From the NCBI GenBank assembly GCA_014860005.1, contig JACZKP010000106.1, positions 1-61,768 on the forward strand: 61,768 bases of DNA, read 5' to 3'. The notes under the pieces were generated by a model. That model was not told the DNA's origin. It saw only the letters and a program-made list of their open reading frames with translations, and searched no databases. The DNA is from Verrucomicrobiota bacterium. GTDB taxonomy: Bacteria; Verrucomicrobiota; Verrucomicrobiae; Limisphaerales; UBA11358. Below, one piece after another: positions 26,127-35,769 of the stretch. Within the stretch, counting starts at the first letter, position 1. Every line of letters begins with the position of its first letter. Position numbers and translations under genes: made by a program.

Positions 26127-26795
26127 ATGAACCTGCGCGACATTTCACAGAAACTTGAAGCCGAGCTTTCCAAGCTGTTTGAGGAATTGCGGTCCGGCAT
26201 TGCGGCGCGCGAAGACTCCCGCGCCTTCGGCGCAATGGTGGAGCATCGCATCAAGCAGAATTGGGGAGATATTTGTTCGCGCTGCGGATTCGTGCCGGTG
26301 GACTTGCCGGGGCGTCGCACGATTTTTGATTTCGGTTTCAAGATTGAGGAATGCGTTGTCGGAATTGACGTAAAGACCAAAGACCTCGACAGCACGAAAT
26401 ACTCGGACGGCGGCATCTGTGCGGTTGGGAATCTCCTCAAGTTTCTCGCGAACGACCGGGGACAGTTCATCATCGCCGAGTTCGGCCACAACCAGTCGTC
26501 GGCGACTTCGGACACGAGGGATTTGGAATACATCCGCGTCGCTCCGTTCACTGCGTTGCCGGTGAACGCCTATCGCATTGAAAATCTAGGCACGGGTCAA
26601 GTTCGCCTCAACTACACCATCAATCAGGTTTGGGACGAGATTGAGTGGGAGCGGGACATGCCGAAGTTCTATGACTATTTCACGGACCTGGCCATCAAGC
26701 ATTACCAGCGCGTGGGGCGTGATGCGTTGAAGCGGGCTGAATCCATTGAAGCGTTTCGGAAGTGCGGCTATGCCAAATTCCAGTTTATCCGATAA
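26127..26795 (+). CDS. Type II restriction endonuclease-like protein
   Basis: A 222-residue protein starting 29 bases after the thrS stop, with an AAAGGAG-like ribosome site upstream. A PD-(D/E)xK nuclease core is visible: TIFDFGF (Asp68) and, after a short strand, GIDVKTKD (Asp81-x-Lys83). The 3' end overlaps by 26 bases the start of a DNA N6-adenine methyltransferase, the classic layout of a restriction-modification pair. It would cut unmethylated foreign DNA. The recognition site cannot be inferred. The pair forms the first cargo block of the thrS island and was probably co-transcribed with thrS from the moment of insertion. Confidence 0.75.
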   Translation: MNLRDISQKLEAELSKLFEELRSGIAAREDSRAFGAMVEHRIKQNWGDICSRCGFVPVDLPGRRTIFDFGFKIEECVVGIDVKTKDLDSTKYSDGGICAVGNLLKFLANDRGQFIIAEFGHNQSSATSDTRDLEYIRVAPFTALPVNAYRIENLGTGQVRLNYTINQVWDEIEWERDMPKFYDYFTDLAIKHYQRVGRDALKRAESIEAFRKCGYAKFQFIR

Positions 26796-28290
26796 ACCCG
26801 TCGGGGCGGTGATGACGCCGTTGCGTTGGGCCAAGTGGCTCGTGCGCGAGAGCGGCTTCGTGTCGAAGTGGGCGGCGGGCGCGACGATTTGCGACCCGAC
26901 TGCGGGGCGGGGCGTGTTCGCTCAGGCGCTGGTTGATGTCGCGAGTGAGGATGGCGTGGAGATGGACGACACGATGCTTTCGCGCCTGTTCCTGGTGGAA
27001 CGAGAGACTGCTTTCCTTCGAGAATTCCATGAATCATTTCAGTTCAAATACAAGCGGGCTTTTCCAAAACAGAACACGCTTTGCGCCGACATTGTTCTGG
27101 AGAATCCGGGCCGGAAGTTTGACTTGTTGGTTGGAAATCCACCGTGGGTGAACTTCAACGACCTGCCGCAAGCCTACAAGGAACAACTCAAAAGCGTATT
27201 CATCGCGAACGGATTGGTTGATGACAACCAGTTGCTATTGCTCGGCTGTGCGCGAGTTGACTTCTCTGCGCTCGTGCTTGCTGTCGCAATGAAGAACAAC
27301 TTGGAGGCTCACGGTGAGGGGATTTTCTTTCTGCCTCTTTCGCTGTTTCAAAACGATGGCGCTCATTCCGGGTTTCGCAGGTATTCGATTGGCGACACCA
27401 CTTTCAGGCCGATGGAAATCTGGGCGTTTACCGAGACCAAGGTGTTTCCGGAGGTGGCGACGAGATTTGGGGCAGTGCGTTTTGAGCGCGATGCGATCGC
27501 GAGCTACCCGATTCCTTACCGGGTTGAGTCTGGCAGCGGGTGGATTAAGCGTTTCGCCGCGCCGGTTGGCGACCCCAATGCACCGTTGGCAGTCTTGAAT
27601 TCGGCGCTGGAATTCGAACAAATGCCCGTTCCGGTGTTGATAGATGTGCGCGAGGGGCAAAGGCCAAGACAAGGCGTCAACACTTGCGGCGCGAACAGCG
27701 TCTTCATTTTCGATCATGCCCCGAAAGATGTTCCCCAAGGGTTCGTCTTCCCGCTCATCACGAAGGAATGCTTCGACGAGTCTCGCCCAACGCCGCGCAA
27801 ACATATCCTGCTTCCATACGACAAGCGGACAGGGCGGCCACTGGACGAAGCGGCGCTGAAAAGTCATCCGAATCTGGCGGCTTACTTTTCATCGCAAAAA
27901 AGTCAGTTGCTCGCCCGCAAGGGAACGCTGCTGAATACCTGGATCAAACGAGGGATGTGGTGGGCGTGTCTTGGTGTTGGAGAATACTGTTTTGCTCCGT
28001 TCAAGGTTGTTTGGGAAGCCTACGGCAAGAGTAACTTTAACCCTCAGATTTTCGGCTGTGTGGACGGACAGCCTTGGCAGGCAAATCAAGCGATGCAGGC
28101 CTTCATTCCATGTTCGTCATTGGCAGAAGCCAAGGACTTGCTTGATAGACTGGAGAACTCGCACATCGAGAGTTATCTCAAGTCGTTGAGCGTGGAGGGA
28201 ACATGCAATTGGGCGCAGCCCGGGCGCATCAAGCGATTCCTTCAATTCGTTCCCGAGACAAAAGAAGCGACGCTTGAACTTCAGCTTTGA
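26770..28290 (+). CDS. DNA N6-adenine methyltransferase of a type II R-M system
   Basis: The ATG at 26770 (MPNSSLSDKPVGAVMTPLRW) is used; it overlaps the endonuclease gene by 26 bases. In the 506-residue product, motif I is CDPTAGRGVF (41-50) and the catalytic motif IV is NPPW (123-126), the order expected for a gamma-class N6-adenine methyltransferase. The C-terminal ~300 residues probably hold the target-recognition domain. It would protect host DNA from the upstream nuclease. Immediately after its end comes a repeated piece of the thrS 3' end, so this R-M pair is bracketed by thrS sequence. Confidence 0.85.
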   Translation: MPNSSLSDKPVGAVMTPLRWAKWLVRESGFVSKWAAGATICDPTAGRGVFAQALVDVASEDGVEMDDTMLSRLFLVERETAFLREFHESFQFKYKRAFPKQNTLCADIVLENPGRKFDLLVGNPPWVNFNDLPQAYKEQLKSVFIANGLVDDNQLLLLGCARVDFSALVLAVAMKNNLEAHGEGIFFLPLSLFQNDGAHSGFRRYSIGDTTFRPMEIWAFTETKVFPEVATRFGAVRFERDAIASYPIPYRVESGSGWIKRFAAPVGDPNAPLAVLNSALEFEQMPVPVLIDVREGQRPRQGVNTCGANSVFIFDHAPKDVPQGFVFPLITKECFDESRPTPRKHILLPYDKRTGRPLDEAALKSHPNLAAYFSSQKSQLLARKGTLLNTWIKRGMWWACLGVGEYCFAPFKVVWEAYGKSNFNPQIFGCVDGQPWQANQAMQAFIPCSSLAEAKDLLDRLENSHIESYLKSLSVEGTCNWAQPGRIKRFLQFVPETKEATLELQL

Positions 28291-28373
28291 CCGAGTTCTC
28301 GGGAAAGTTTTTACGCGCGTTGAATTTGAAAAGTTTTGCCCAAGTTGAACCACGTTGTCACCCGACACGCCAG

Positions 28374-28964
28374 GTGTTGATCGAATCGGGCATCAACTAC
28401 GTGGGGGTCGCCAACGAGGCGGCGTTCTACGGGCCGAAGATTGACGTGCAGGTTTGGAGCGCCATCGGCCGCGAATTCACCATCGCCACCAATCAGGTGG
28501 ACTTCGCCGTGCCCGCCAAGTTCGGCCTCACCTACCGCGACAAGGACAACACGAACAAGACGCCGCTGTGCATCCATCGCGCGCCGCTCGGCACGCATGA
28601 GCGGTTCATCGGCTTCCTCATCGAGCATTACGCGGGCAACTTCCCGCTCTGGCTCGCGCCGGATCAGGTGCGCGTCATCACGCTCAACGACGACGAGGCG
28701 TTGATCAACTACGCCAAACCCATCGTGGCCGAACTGCGCGCGAACATGGTGCGCGTGGATGCGGATTTCAGCGCCACGCCGTTCAAGGCGAAGATCTCCA
28801 ACGCGGAACAATTGCGCATCCACACGATGCTGGTCATCGGCGGTCGCGACATGGAAGCCGGCGCGGTGAGCGTGCGTCTCCACCACGGCGGCCCGCAAGG
28901 CGCGAAGCCGAAGGCGGAGGTCGTGGCGGATATTCTGGCGAGCATCAAAGAGCGGCGGGCGTGA
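28374..28964 (+). pseudogene. thrS 3'-end copy 2 (591 bp)
   Basis: Bases 28374-28964 align without gaps to thrS 25507-26097, from VLIESGINY to the final ASIKERRA and stop. By eye there are about 28 differences in the last 561 bases (roughly 95% identity), mostly at third codon positions, with a handful of amino-acid changes (for example Glu to Gly, Ser to Thr, Val to Ile). No stop or frameshift is present. Most of the catalytic domain is missing, so it cannot charge tRNA. Similarity stops at the stop codon; the following DNA leads to the MerR gene. Confidence 0.92.
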
Positions 28965-29044
28965 CCGGCAAGCGCGGGCGTCTCGCCTGATTCAAAAAGT
29001 TTCAAAACACCGCTTGACTCTCCCCTTGCTGGAGACAGTAAACC

Positions 29045-29872
29045 ATGCGGAATATGAAAATTTCATACAGCATCGGCGAGTTCTCGCAGGTCACCGGTTT
29101 GTCCGTCAAAACCCTGCGGTTCTATCACGAAAAGGAAATTCTTGTTCCGAGTTCAGTGGACGAAGCGACCGGCTACCGTTTCTACGATGCTAGCAAAATC
29201 GAGAAGGCGCGGGTCATCATGCGGCTGCGGCAGATGGAATTTTCCATTGAGGACATCGCCACCGTGTTGGGTGAGTGTAGCGATGAAGCGGATATTCTGA
29301 ATTATCTGGAACGGCAAAAGAATGTTCTTCAACAACGGATTCAGGAAGACCGCGACATTGTTCGTTCGCTGACAGAAATCATCGCGAACGAAAAGACCGC
29401 CAAACAACTGCTCGAAGGCGGCAATTTCGCCGTGGAAGAAAAAACCATCGAGCCGATGCTCATTGCGGGCATCCGTATGAAAGGAAAATACAGCGATTGC
29501 GGCAAAGGCTTCGGACAACTAGGTAAGGTGATTGGCCGTTACATTTGCGGCAAGGCATTGTGCCTCTACTACGACGGTGAGTATCGCGACGGTGACGCAG
29601 AATTCGAGCCGTGCTTTCCCATCCGCAAGGAAATTGCGGCAGAAGGGGTTTCGATCCGCACGCTGCCGGGCAGTCGTTGCCTGACGCTTGTTCATCGCGG
29701 ACTTTATGACCAGTTGGGACGCAGCTATGCGAAGATTTTGAAACAGGCTGACGATTTTAAACTGAAAATTTCCCTGCCCACGCGCGAAATTTACCTCAAA
29801 GGTCCGGGCATCATTTTCAAAGGGAATCCAAAAAACTACCTGACGGAGATTCAATTGCCGATTGGCAGCTAA
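29045..29872 (+). CDS. MerR-family regulator with GyrI-like effector domain
   Basis: A 275-residue transcription factor. The N-terminal winged helix (YSIGEFSQVTGLSVKTLRFY, then YRFYDASKIEKARVIMRLR) is a standard MerR HTH, residues ~4-75. A long dimerisation helix runs to about 115, and the C-terminal half has the GyrI-like/BmrR-type ligand-binding fold (AGIRMKGKYSDCGKGFGQLG; ending PGIIFKGNPKNYLTEIQLPI). Such proteins bind hydrophobic or cationic drugs and activate exporters. An ATG three codons downstream could be the true start. It is followed 16 bases later by a small membrane protein, which is a plausible regulated partner. Confidence 0.85.
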   Translation: MRNMKISYSIGEFSQVTGLSVKTLRFYHEKEILVPSSVDEATGYRFYDASKIEKARVIMRLRQMEFSIEDIATVLGECSDEADILNYLERQKNVLQQRIQEDRDIVRSLTEIIANEKTAKQLLEGGNFAVEEKTIEPMLIAGIRMKGKYSDCGKGFGQLGKVIGRYICGKALCLYYDGEYRDGDAEFEPCFPIRKEIAAEGVSIRTLPGSRCLTLVHRGLYDQLGRSYAKILKQADDFKLKISLPTREIYLKGPGIIFKGNPKNYLTEIQLPIGS

Positions 29873-29888
29873 AAAAGCGAGGATTTCC

Positions 29889-30272
29889 ATGAAAATATTT
29901 TTCCGACTCCTCTTGTTCGGCTTCCTGTCCTGGCTGGTGACGTTTGGTGCGTCCGTGTGCCTGTTCTTTCTGAAGAAGGAAAGCGCGCATTTGTTTGAAA
30001 CATTGATGGGCCTTGTGCTGACCACCTGCACCGTCGCATTTACGCTGCTTTACTTTCGCAAGATTCAAACCGGCTATTTCCGCGAAGGCATTCTGCTTGG
30101 TCTGGCCTTCGTCGCCTGCAACATTTCATTCGACTTGCCGATGTTTTCCTTCGGGCCAATGACGATGCCGTTGCATCAGTATTTGAAGGACATTGGAATC
30201 GCCTATTTTAGTATGCCGGTTATGAGCATCGGTTTCGGCTACGCCCTTGAAAAGTTTAAGCATGAGTATTAA
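29889..30272 (+). CDS. Small membrane protein, four predicted helices
   Basis: The ATG at 29889 (MKIFFRLLLFGFLSWLV) begins a 127-residue hydrophobic protein with four likely membrane helices at about residues 4-26, 38-55, 66-83 and 98-120. I recognise no transporter signature. It lies just after the MerR/GyrI-like regulator in the same direction and probably in one transcript; the two form the second cargo block in the thrS island. The next sequence, five bases past its stop, is another thrS 3' copy, so the junction was made right at the end of this gene. Confidence 0.7.
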   Translation: MKIFFRLLLFGFLSWLVTFGASVCLFFLKKESAHLFETLMGLVLTTCTVAFTLLYFRKIQTGYFREGILLGLAFVACNISFDLPMFSFGPMTMPLHQYLKDIGIAYFSMPVMSIGFGYALEKFKHEY

Positions 30273-30277
30273 GCGGA

Positions 30278-30836
30278 GGTCGCCAACGAGGCGGCGTTCT
30301 ACGGGCCGAAGATTGACGTGCAGGTGTGGAGCGCCATCGGCCGCGAATTCACCATCGCGACCAACCAGGTACACTTCGCCGTGCCCGCCAAGTTCGGCCT
30401 GACCTACCGCGACAAGGACAACTCGAACAAGACGCCGTTGTGCATCCATCGCGCGCCGCTGGGCACGCACGAGCGGTTCATCGGCTTCCTCATCGAGCAT
30501 TACGCGGGCAACTTCCCGCTCTGGCTCGCGCCGGACCTGGTGCGCGTCATCACGCTCAACGACGACGAAGCGTTGATCGCCTACGCCAAGCCCATCGTGG
30601 CCGAACTGCGTGCGAACATGGTGCGTGTGGACACGGATTTCAGCGCCACACCGTTCAAGGCGAAGATTTCCAACGCGGAACAATTGCGCGTCCACACGAT
30701 GCTGGTCATCGGTGGTCGCGACCTGGAAGCCGGCGCGGTGAGCGTGCGTCTCCACCACGGCGGCCCGCAAGGCGCGAAGCCGAAGGGGGAGGTCGTGGCG
30801 GACATTCTGGCGAGCATCAAAGCGCGAAGGGCGTGA
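30278..30836 (+). pseudogene. thrS 3'-end copy 3 (559 bp)
   Basis: This piece aligns with thrS 25539-26097, starting at GGAGGTCGCC and ending with the stop codon TGA at 30834-30836. Identity is again about 95% by eye and the frame is intact. It shares several variants with copies 2 and 4 that thrS lacks, for example GGCGGCCCGCAAGGCGCG. The TGA overlaps the start codon of the following PIN-domain gene (TGATG). Confidence 0.92.
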
Positions 30837-31255
30837 TGAAGATCGTGCTCGATACCAGCGTGCTCGTGGCCGCCGCCCGGTCGAACCGGGGAGCGTCCCA
30901 CGCATTGCTGGCGCGGCTGCCGGCTGCCGGCTTTCAAACGGTCATTTCCGTCGCGTTATTTGCCGAATATCGCGCCGTGCGGCTCCGCCCGGAGAATCTG
31001 CTGCAACGCACCGCGCCCGAAGCCGAGCGCTTTCTGGACTTCCTGATTTCGGTGAGTCACTTGCAGGAGGTATTCTTCCAGTGGCGGCCTGCGTTGCCAG
31101 ACGCGGATGATGACCTGATGCTTGAACTGGCGGTGGCGGCGGGTTGCCGCTACATTGTCTCGCACAACCTCCGGGATTTCCGGGGAACGGAACAATGGGG
31201 AATCACGGCGGTGAGGCCGGGCGATTTCCTGAAACTGATAAAGAAATCAACATGA
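30836..31255 (+). CDS. PIN-domain ribonuclease toxin
   Basis: A 139-residue PIN domain: MKIVLDTSVLVAA with the first metal-binding Asp6, FAEYRAV with the conserved Glu, and DADDDLMLELAVAAGCRYIV with the Asp pair, ending SHNLRDF. This places it with the PIN_3 / PilT-type toxins (VapC-like). It likely cleaves specific RNAs. The start codon overlaps the stop of thrS copy 3, and its stop overlaps the start of the antitoxin gene (ATGA), so the three frames are translationally chained. The toxin-first order is unusual for VapBC but known for PIN_3 families. Confidence 0.88.
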   Translation: MKIVLDTSVLVAAARSNRGASHALLARLPAAGFQTVISVALFAEYRAVRLRPENLLQRTAPEAERFLDFLISVSHLQEVFFQWRPALPDADDDLMLELAVAAGCRYIVSHNLRDFRGTEQWGITAVRPGDFLKLIKKST

Positions 31256-31488
31256 GCACGCTGACGATTCAATTGCCGGAAGGTGTAGCCAATCAACTGC
31301 GCGAGTGCGCGGCCAAAGAGGGCGTGACGGTGGATCAATTGATGTCGTCCGCCGCTGCGGAGAAACTGAGTGCAATGCTGACAGTGGAACACCTGCGCGA
31401 GCGCGCCCGCAACGCGAAGCGCGAGGATTTGGAGAAATATCTGGCGGCTTCGCCGGATGTCCCACCACTTCCGGGTGATGAGTTGTGA
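31252..31488 (+). CDS. RHH-type antitoxin
   Basis: A 78-residue protein beginning MSTLTIQLPEGVANQLRECA, a beta strand plus first helix, then AKEGVTVDQLMSSAAAEKLSA, consistent with a ribbon-helix-helix DNA-binding fold used by HicB-like and VapB-like antitoxins. It starts inside the stop codon of the PIN toxin. The C-terminal tail (HLRERARNAKREDLEKYLAA) would wrap the toxin. It is expected to block the PIN active site and repress the pair. The pair is the third cargo block of the island. Confidence 0.8.
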   Translation: MSTLTIQLPEGVANQLRECAAKEGVTVDQLMSSAAAEKLSAMLTVEHLRERARNAKREDLEKYLAASPDVPPLPGDEL

Positions 31489-31492
31489 GTTC

Positions 31493-31619
31493 GGGCGGTC
31501 GCGACAGGGAAGCAGGCGTGGTGAGCGTGCGCCTTCACCACGGCGGCCCGCAAGGCGCGAAGCCGAAGGGGGAGGTCATGGCGGAAAGTTTGGCGGCGAT
31601 TAAAGAGCGACGGGCATAG
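31493..31619 (+). pseudogene. thrS 3'-end copy 4 (~125 bp)
   Basis: The last 125 bases of thrS (from GGCGGTCGCGAC, thrS 25973-26097) are present here with no gaps and roughly 19 differences (about 85% identity by eye), ending in TAG. It begins only four bases after the antitoxin stop. The next gene starts 29 bases after the TAG, the same gap as between thrS and the endonuclease. Confidence 0.85.
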
Positions 31620-31648
31620 TCTGAATCCGTAGCTGTTATCGCCATGAA

Positions 31649-32764
31649 ATGAACCGAACCAGCCATTTGATAAAGTGCTTGAAGCGCGTCGGCCTCGCAT
31701 TCATTTTTTCGACGCTGGTTTCGGGATGCATGCATTCAAGGGGAAAACAAACCGCGTCGGCTCTAAAGCTTGGAGACTCGCACTTGGTGTACTTCCAACC
31801 AGAACCGCACCGGCGGCTTTACGTCGAAGTGGATGCCGTGGAAGGCACAGAATTTTCCGCGACCGAGTTGGCAGAACTCGAAGCGGTGTTGCGTGAATGG
31901 ACCCAGAAACCGGATGGGGTTGCGGTCGTGCAAAGCAGCTTGATCCCTCGCCATGCCGCCCGTGGTCATTCGGCCGATTCGCTGGCGCGCCGCTATTTGG
32001 ATGGTCCTCCTGCGACAACCAACGAATTTCCATCCGCATACCTTTACATTTTGGTTTATGACAATCGGGTCAACCGAAACCCGATGCAATCCCCTCGGGC
32101 AGCGAGCCTTTGGCCCGCCAGGGACAGCGTTCCTGCGAGGCTGGCTGCACCCGAAGATCCGCGAGTGGTGGCTTTTCCATATCCGGCGATGATCTACGTG
32201 GACCGAAGCTGGCTGGGTGGGTTGCTGCCCAAGAAGTATTGGCAACGCACTTTGCTTCACGAAGCGGGACACATCCTGGGTTTGGTGGGCCGCGAATCCC
32301 AAGTGGAAAGACGTCACTGCGCGACGAAGTGGTGTCTGATGAACGCTCATACATCCGAGAATATCAAGAGCGACATTCTCAACTGGTTAACACGTAGGAA
32401 ACAGAAACCTGACTTATGTGAGGCGTGTGCTACCGAGTTGCGGCAATACCAGACCGCGATTGACAAAATATCAACGCGCTTCGCAGGGCCGGTACTGGTG
32501 AGAACGATGCCGTCCTATCAGGTGCTCGCGCTGCCTGCGTTTTGCGGTCTCGTCATCGGGGAAGCGGTTGATGCGAACATTCCCAGATTCGTCGAGGAAT
32601 TTCGTCGCCTCGAGGGACAAAAGGGATTGTGGTTCGCCACGCTCGTCCAAGATGACCTGGACCTCGAATCGCTTCTCCAAGCCATCGAAGCAGCCAAGCA
32701 GGATTTTGATCCGACGGTGCGTGAGAACGCGCATAAATTGGAACGCAAAGTTCGTGAGGACTAA
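31649..32764 (+). CDS. Archaemetzincin-like lipoprotein metalloprotease
   Basis: A 371-residue protein with a lipoprotein signal (hydrophobic segment then LVSGC, Cys27). The zinc motif HEAGHILG (His204, Glu205, His208, Gly211) is followed by HCATKWCLM (His223, Cys224, Cys229, Met231) and CEAC (257-260). This echoes the archaemetzincin signature HExxHxxGxxHCX4CXM...CXXC, but with nine extra residues before the third His and a longer gap before the last Cys pair. The C-terminal 110 residues are a separate helical domain. Predicted location is the outer or inner membrane facing the periplasm; substrate unknown. It is the fourth cargo block of the island. Confidence 0.75.
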   Translation: MNRTSHLIKCLKRVGLAFIFSTLVSGCMHSRGKQTASALKLGDSHLVYFQPEPHRRLYVEVDAVEGTEFSATELAELEAVLREWTQKPDGVAVVQSSLIPRHAARGHSADSLARRYLDGPPATTNEFPSAYLYILVYDNRVNRNPMQSPRAASLWPARDSVPARLAAPEDPRVVAFPYPAMIYVDRSWLGGLLPKKYWQRTLLHEAGHILGLVGRESQVERRHCATKWCLMNAHTSENIKSDILNWLTRRKQKPDLCEACATELRQYQTAIDKISTRFAGPVLVRTMPSYQVLALPAFCGLVIGEAVDANIPRFVEEFRRLEGQKGLWFATLVQDDLDLESLLQAIEAAKQDFDPTVRENAHKLERKVRED

Positions 32765-32788
32765 ATTGAACGACGACCAATTACAAAC

Positions 32789-33173
32789 GAGTGGCTCATC
32801 GGCTTCCTCATCGAGTATTACGCGGGCAACTTCCCGCTCTGGCTCGCGCCGGACCAGGTGCGCGGTATTACGCTCAACGACGACTAAGCGTTGATCAACT
32901 ACGCCAAGCCCATCGTGGCCGAACTCCGCGCGAACATGGCGCGTGTGGATTCGGATTTCAGCGCGACGCCGTTCAAGGCGAAGATTTCAAACGCGGAACG
33001 TTGAGGAAGTTTCCCGCCTCCTCACGTCGTCGGCTACGGCTGTCATCGGCGGTCGCGACCTGGAAGCCGGCGCGTTGAGCGTCCGCCTCCACCACGGTGG
33101 CCCGCAAGGCACGAAGCCGAAAAGGAAAGTCGTCGCGGATATTCTGGCGAGCATCCGCGAGCGGCGAGCGTGA
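32789..33173 (+). pseudogene. thrS 3'-end copy 5, decayed (~385 bp)
   Basis: This matches thrS from about 25732 to the stop codon, but is damaged: a GAA codon has become TAA (32885-32887 region, CGACGACTAAGCG), and about 40 bases near 32999-33041 are replaced by unrelated sequence (TTGAGGAAGTTTCCCGCC...). The end reads CGGCGAGCGTGA. At several places it shares variants with the present thrS (GTCCGCCTCCACCACGGTGG) rather than with copies 2-4. katG converges on it from the right. Confidence 0.9.
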
Positions 33174-33194
33174 GCGCCCAAGCAAGCTCAGGAC

Positions 33195-35402
<2,208 letters not shown>

Positions 35403-35475
35403 TTAAAATCCAGTTTGTTTGGCAACTGTGTGCTTCGTACCGCCTCAGTGAATCAGTTGGGGAGCTATTTTTGAA

Positions 35476-35512
35476 ATACTTTTTTCCTGTAGTTACGATA
35501 GGAATTGCCTAT
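35476..35512. promoter_or_regulatory. OxyR-like operator between katG and the oxyR remnant
   Basis: Four tetramers with exact 7-base spacing occur: ATAC (35476-35479), CTGT (35487-35490), ATAG (35498-35501) and CTAT (35509-35512). The OxyR consensus is ATAG-N7-CTAT-N7-ATAG-N7-CTAT; 14 of 16 positions agree. It lies about 100-135 bases upstream of the katG start, between divergent genes, which is the usual place. Confidence 0.65.
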
Positions 35513-35574
35513 GACGGTATGGTCAGGCATCCGCGCACGGGGCGGGGATGTCTGACGCTGCACAGGATTTGCCT

Positions 35575-35640
35575 ATGGAAATGCACCGGTTGCGATACGT
35601 GGTGGCGGTGGCGCGGACCGTGAACTTCTCGCGCGTCGGT
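35575..35640 (+). pseudogene. oxyR/LysR-type regulator, N-terminal remnant
   Basis: ATG at 35575 begins MEMHRLRYVVAVARTVNFSR, the first helix and start of the HTH of OxyR-type LysR regulators (typical MEMHQLRYFVAVA...NFSRAA). Similarity ends after about 22 codons where the sequence passes directly into thrS 3' copy 6. The divergent layout with katG supports the assignment. It cannot work as a regulator. Confidence 0.75.
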
Positions 35641-35715
35641 GGACGGCCCGCAAAGCACAAAGCCGGGGCGGAAATCGTGGAGGATATTCCGGCGGGCATC
35701 AGGAAGCGGCGGATG
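35637..35715 (+). pseudogene. thrS 3'-end copy 6 (~75 bp, diverged)
   Basis: GGACGGCCCGCAAAGCACAA and the following bases to AAGCGGCGG match the last 75-80 bases of thrS before the stop with about 14 differences in 69 positions (near 80%) and no gaps. The stop codon itself is gone. It is fused to the oxyR-like remnant and is the most distant and most diverged of the copies. Confidence 0.7.
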
Positions 35716-35769
35716 CCAATGCATGTTCGCAGACAAGCCGTCTGAGATACAACAGATGGACAATCTGCG

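Noticed and set aside
28287..28964. Open frame over thrS copy 2 as a stand-alone anticodon-binding-domain protein
   Set aside because: The N-terminal ~29 residues are unrelated junction sequence, most of the catalytic domain is missing and other copies are decaying, so it is treated as a fragment.
30326..30835. Long open frame in another phase fused to the PIN toxin
   Set aside because: The upstream part is thrS copy 3 read out of frame; the PIN domain begins cleanly at 30836.
31493..31619. Short thrS copies as site-specific att sites of an integrative element
   Set aside because: Copy lengths vary from ~75 to 591 bp and no integrase gene is present; homologous recombination explains variable left edges better.
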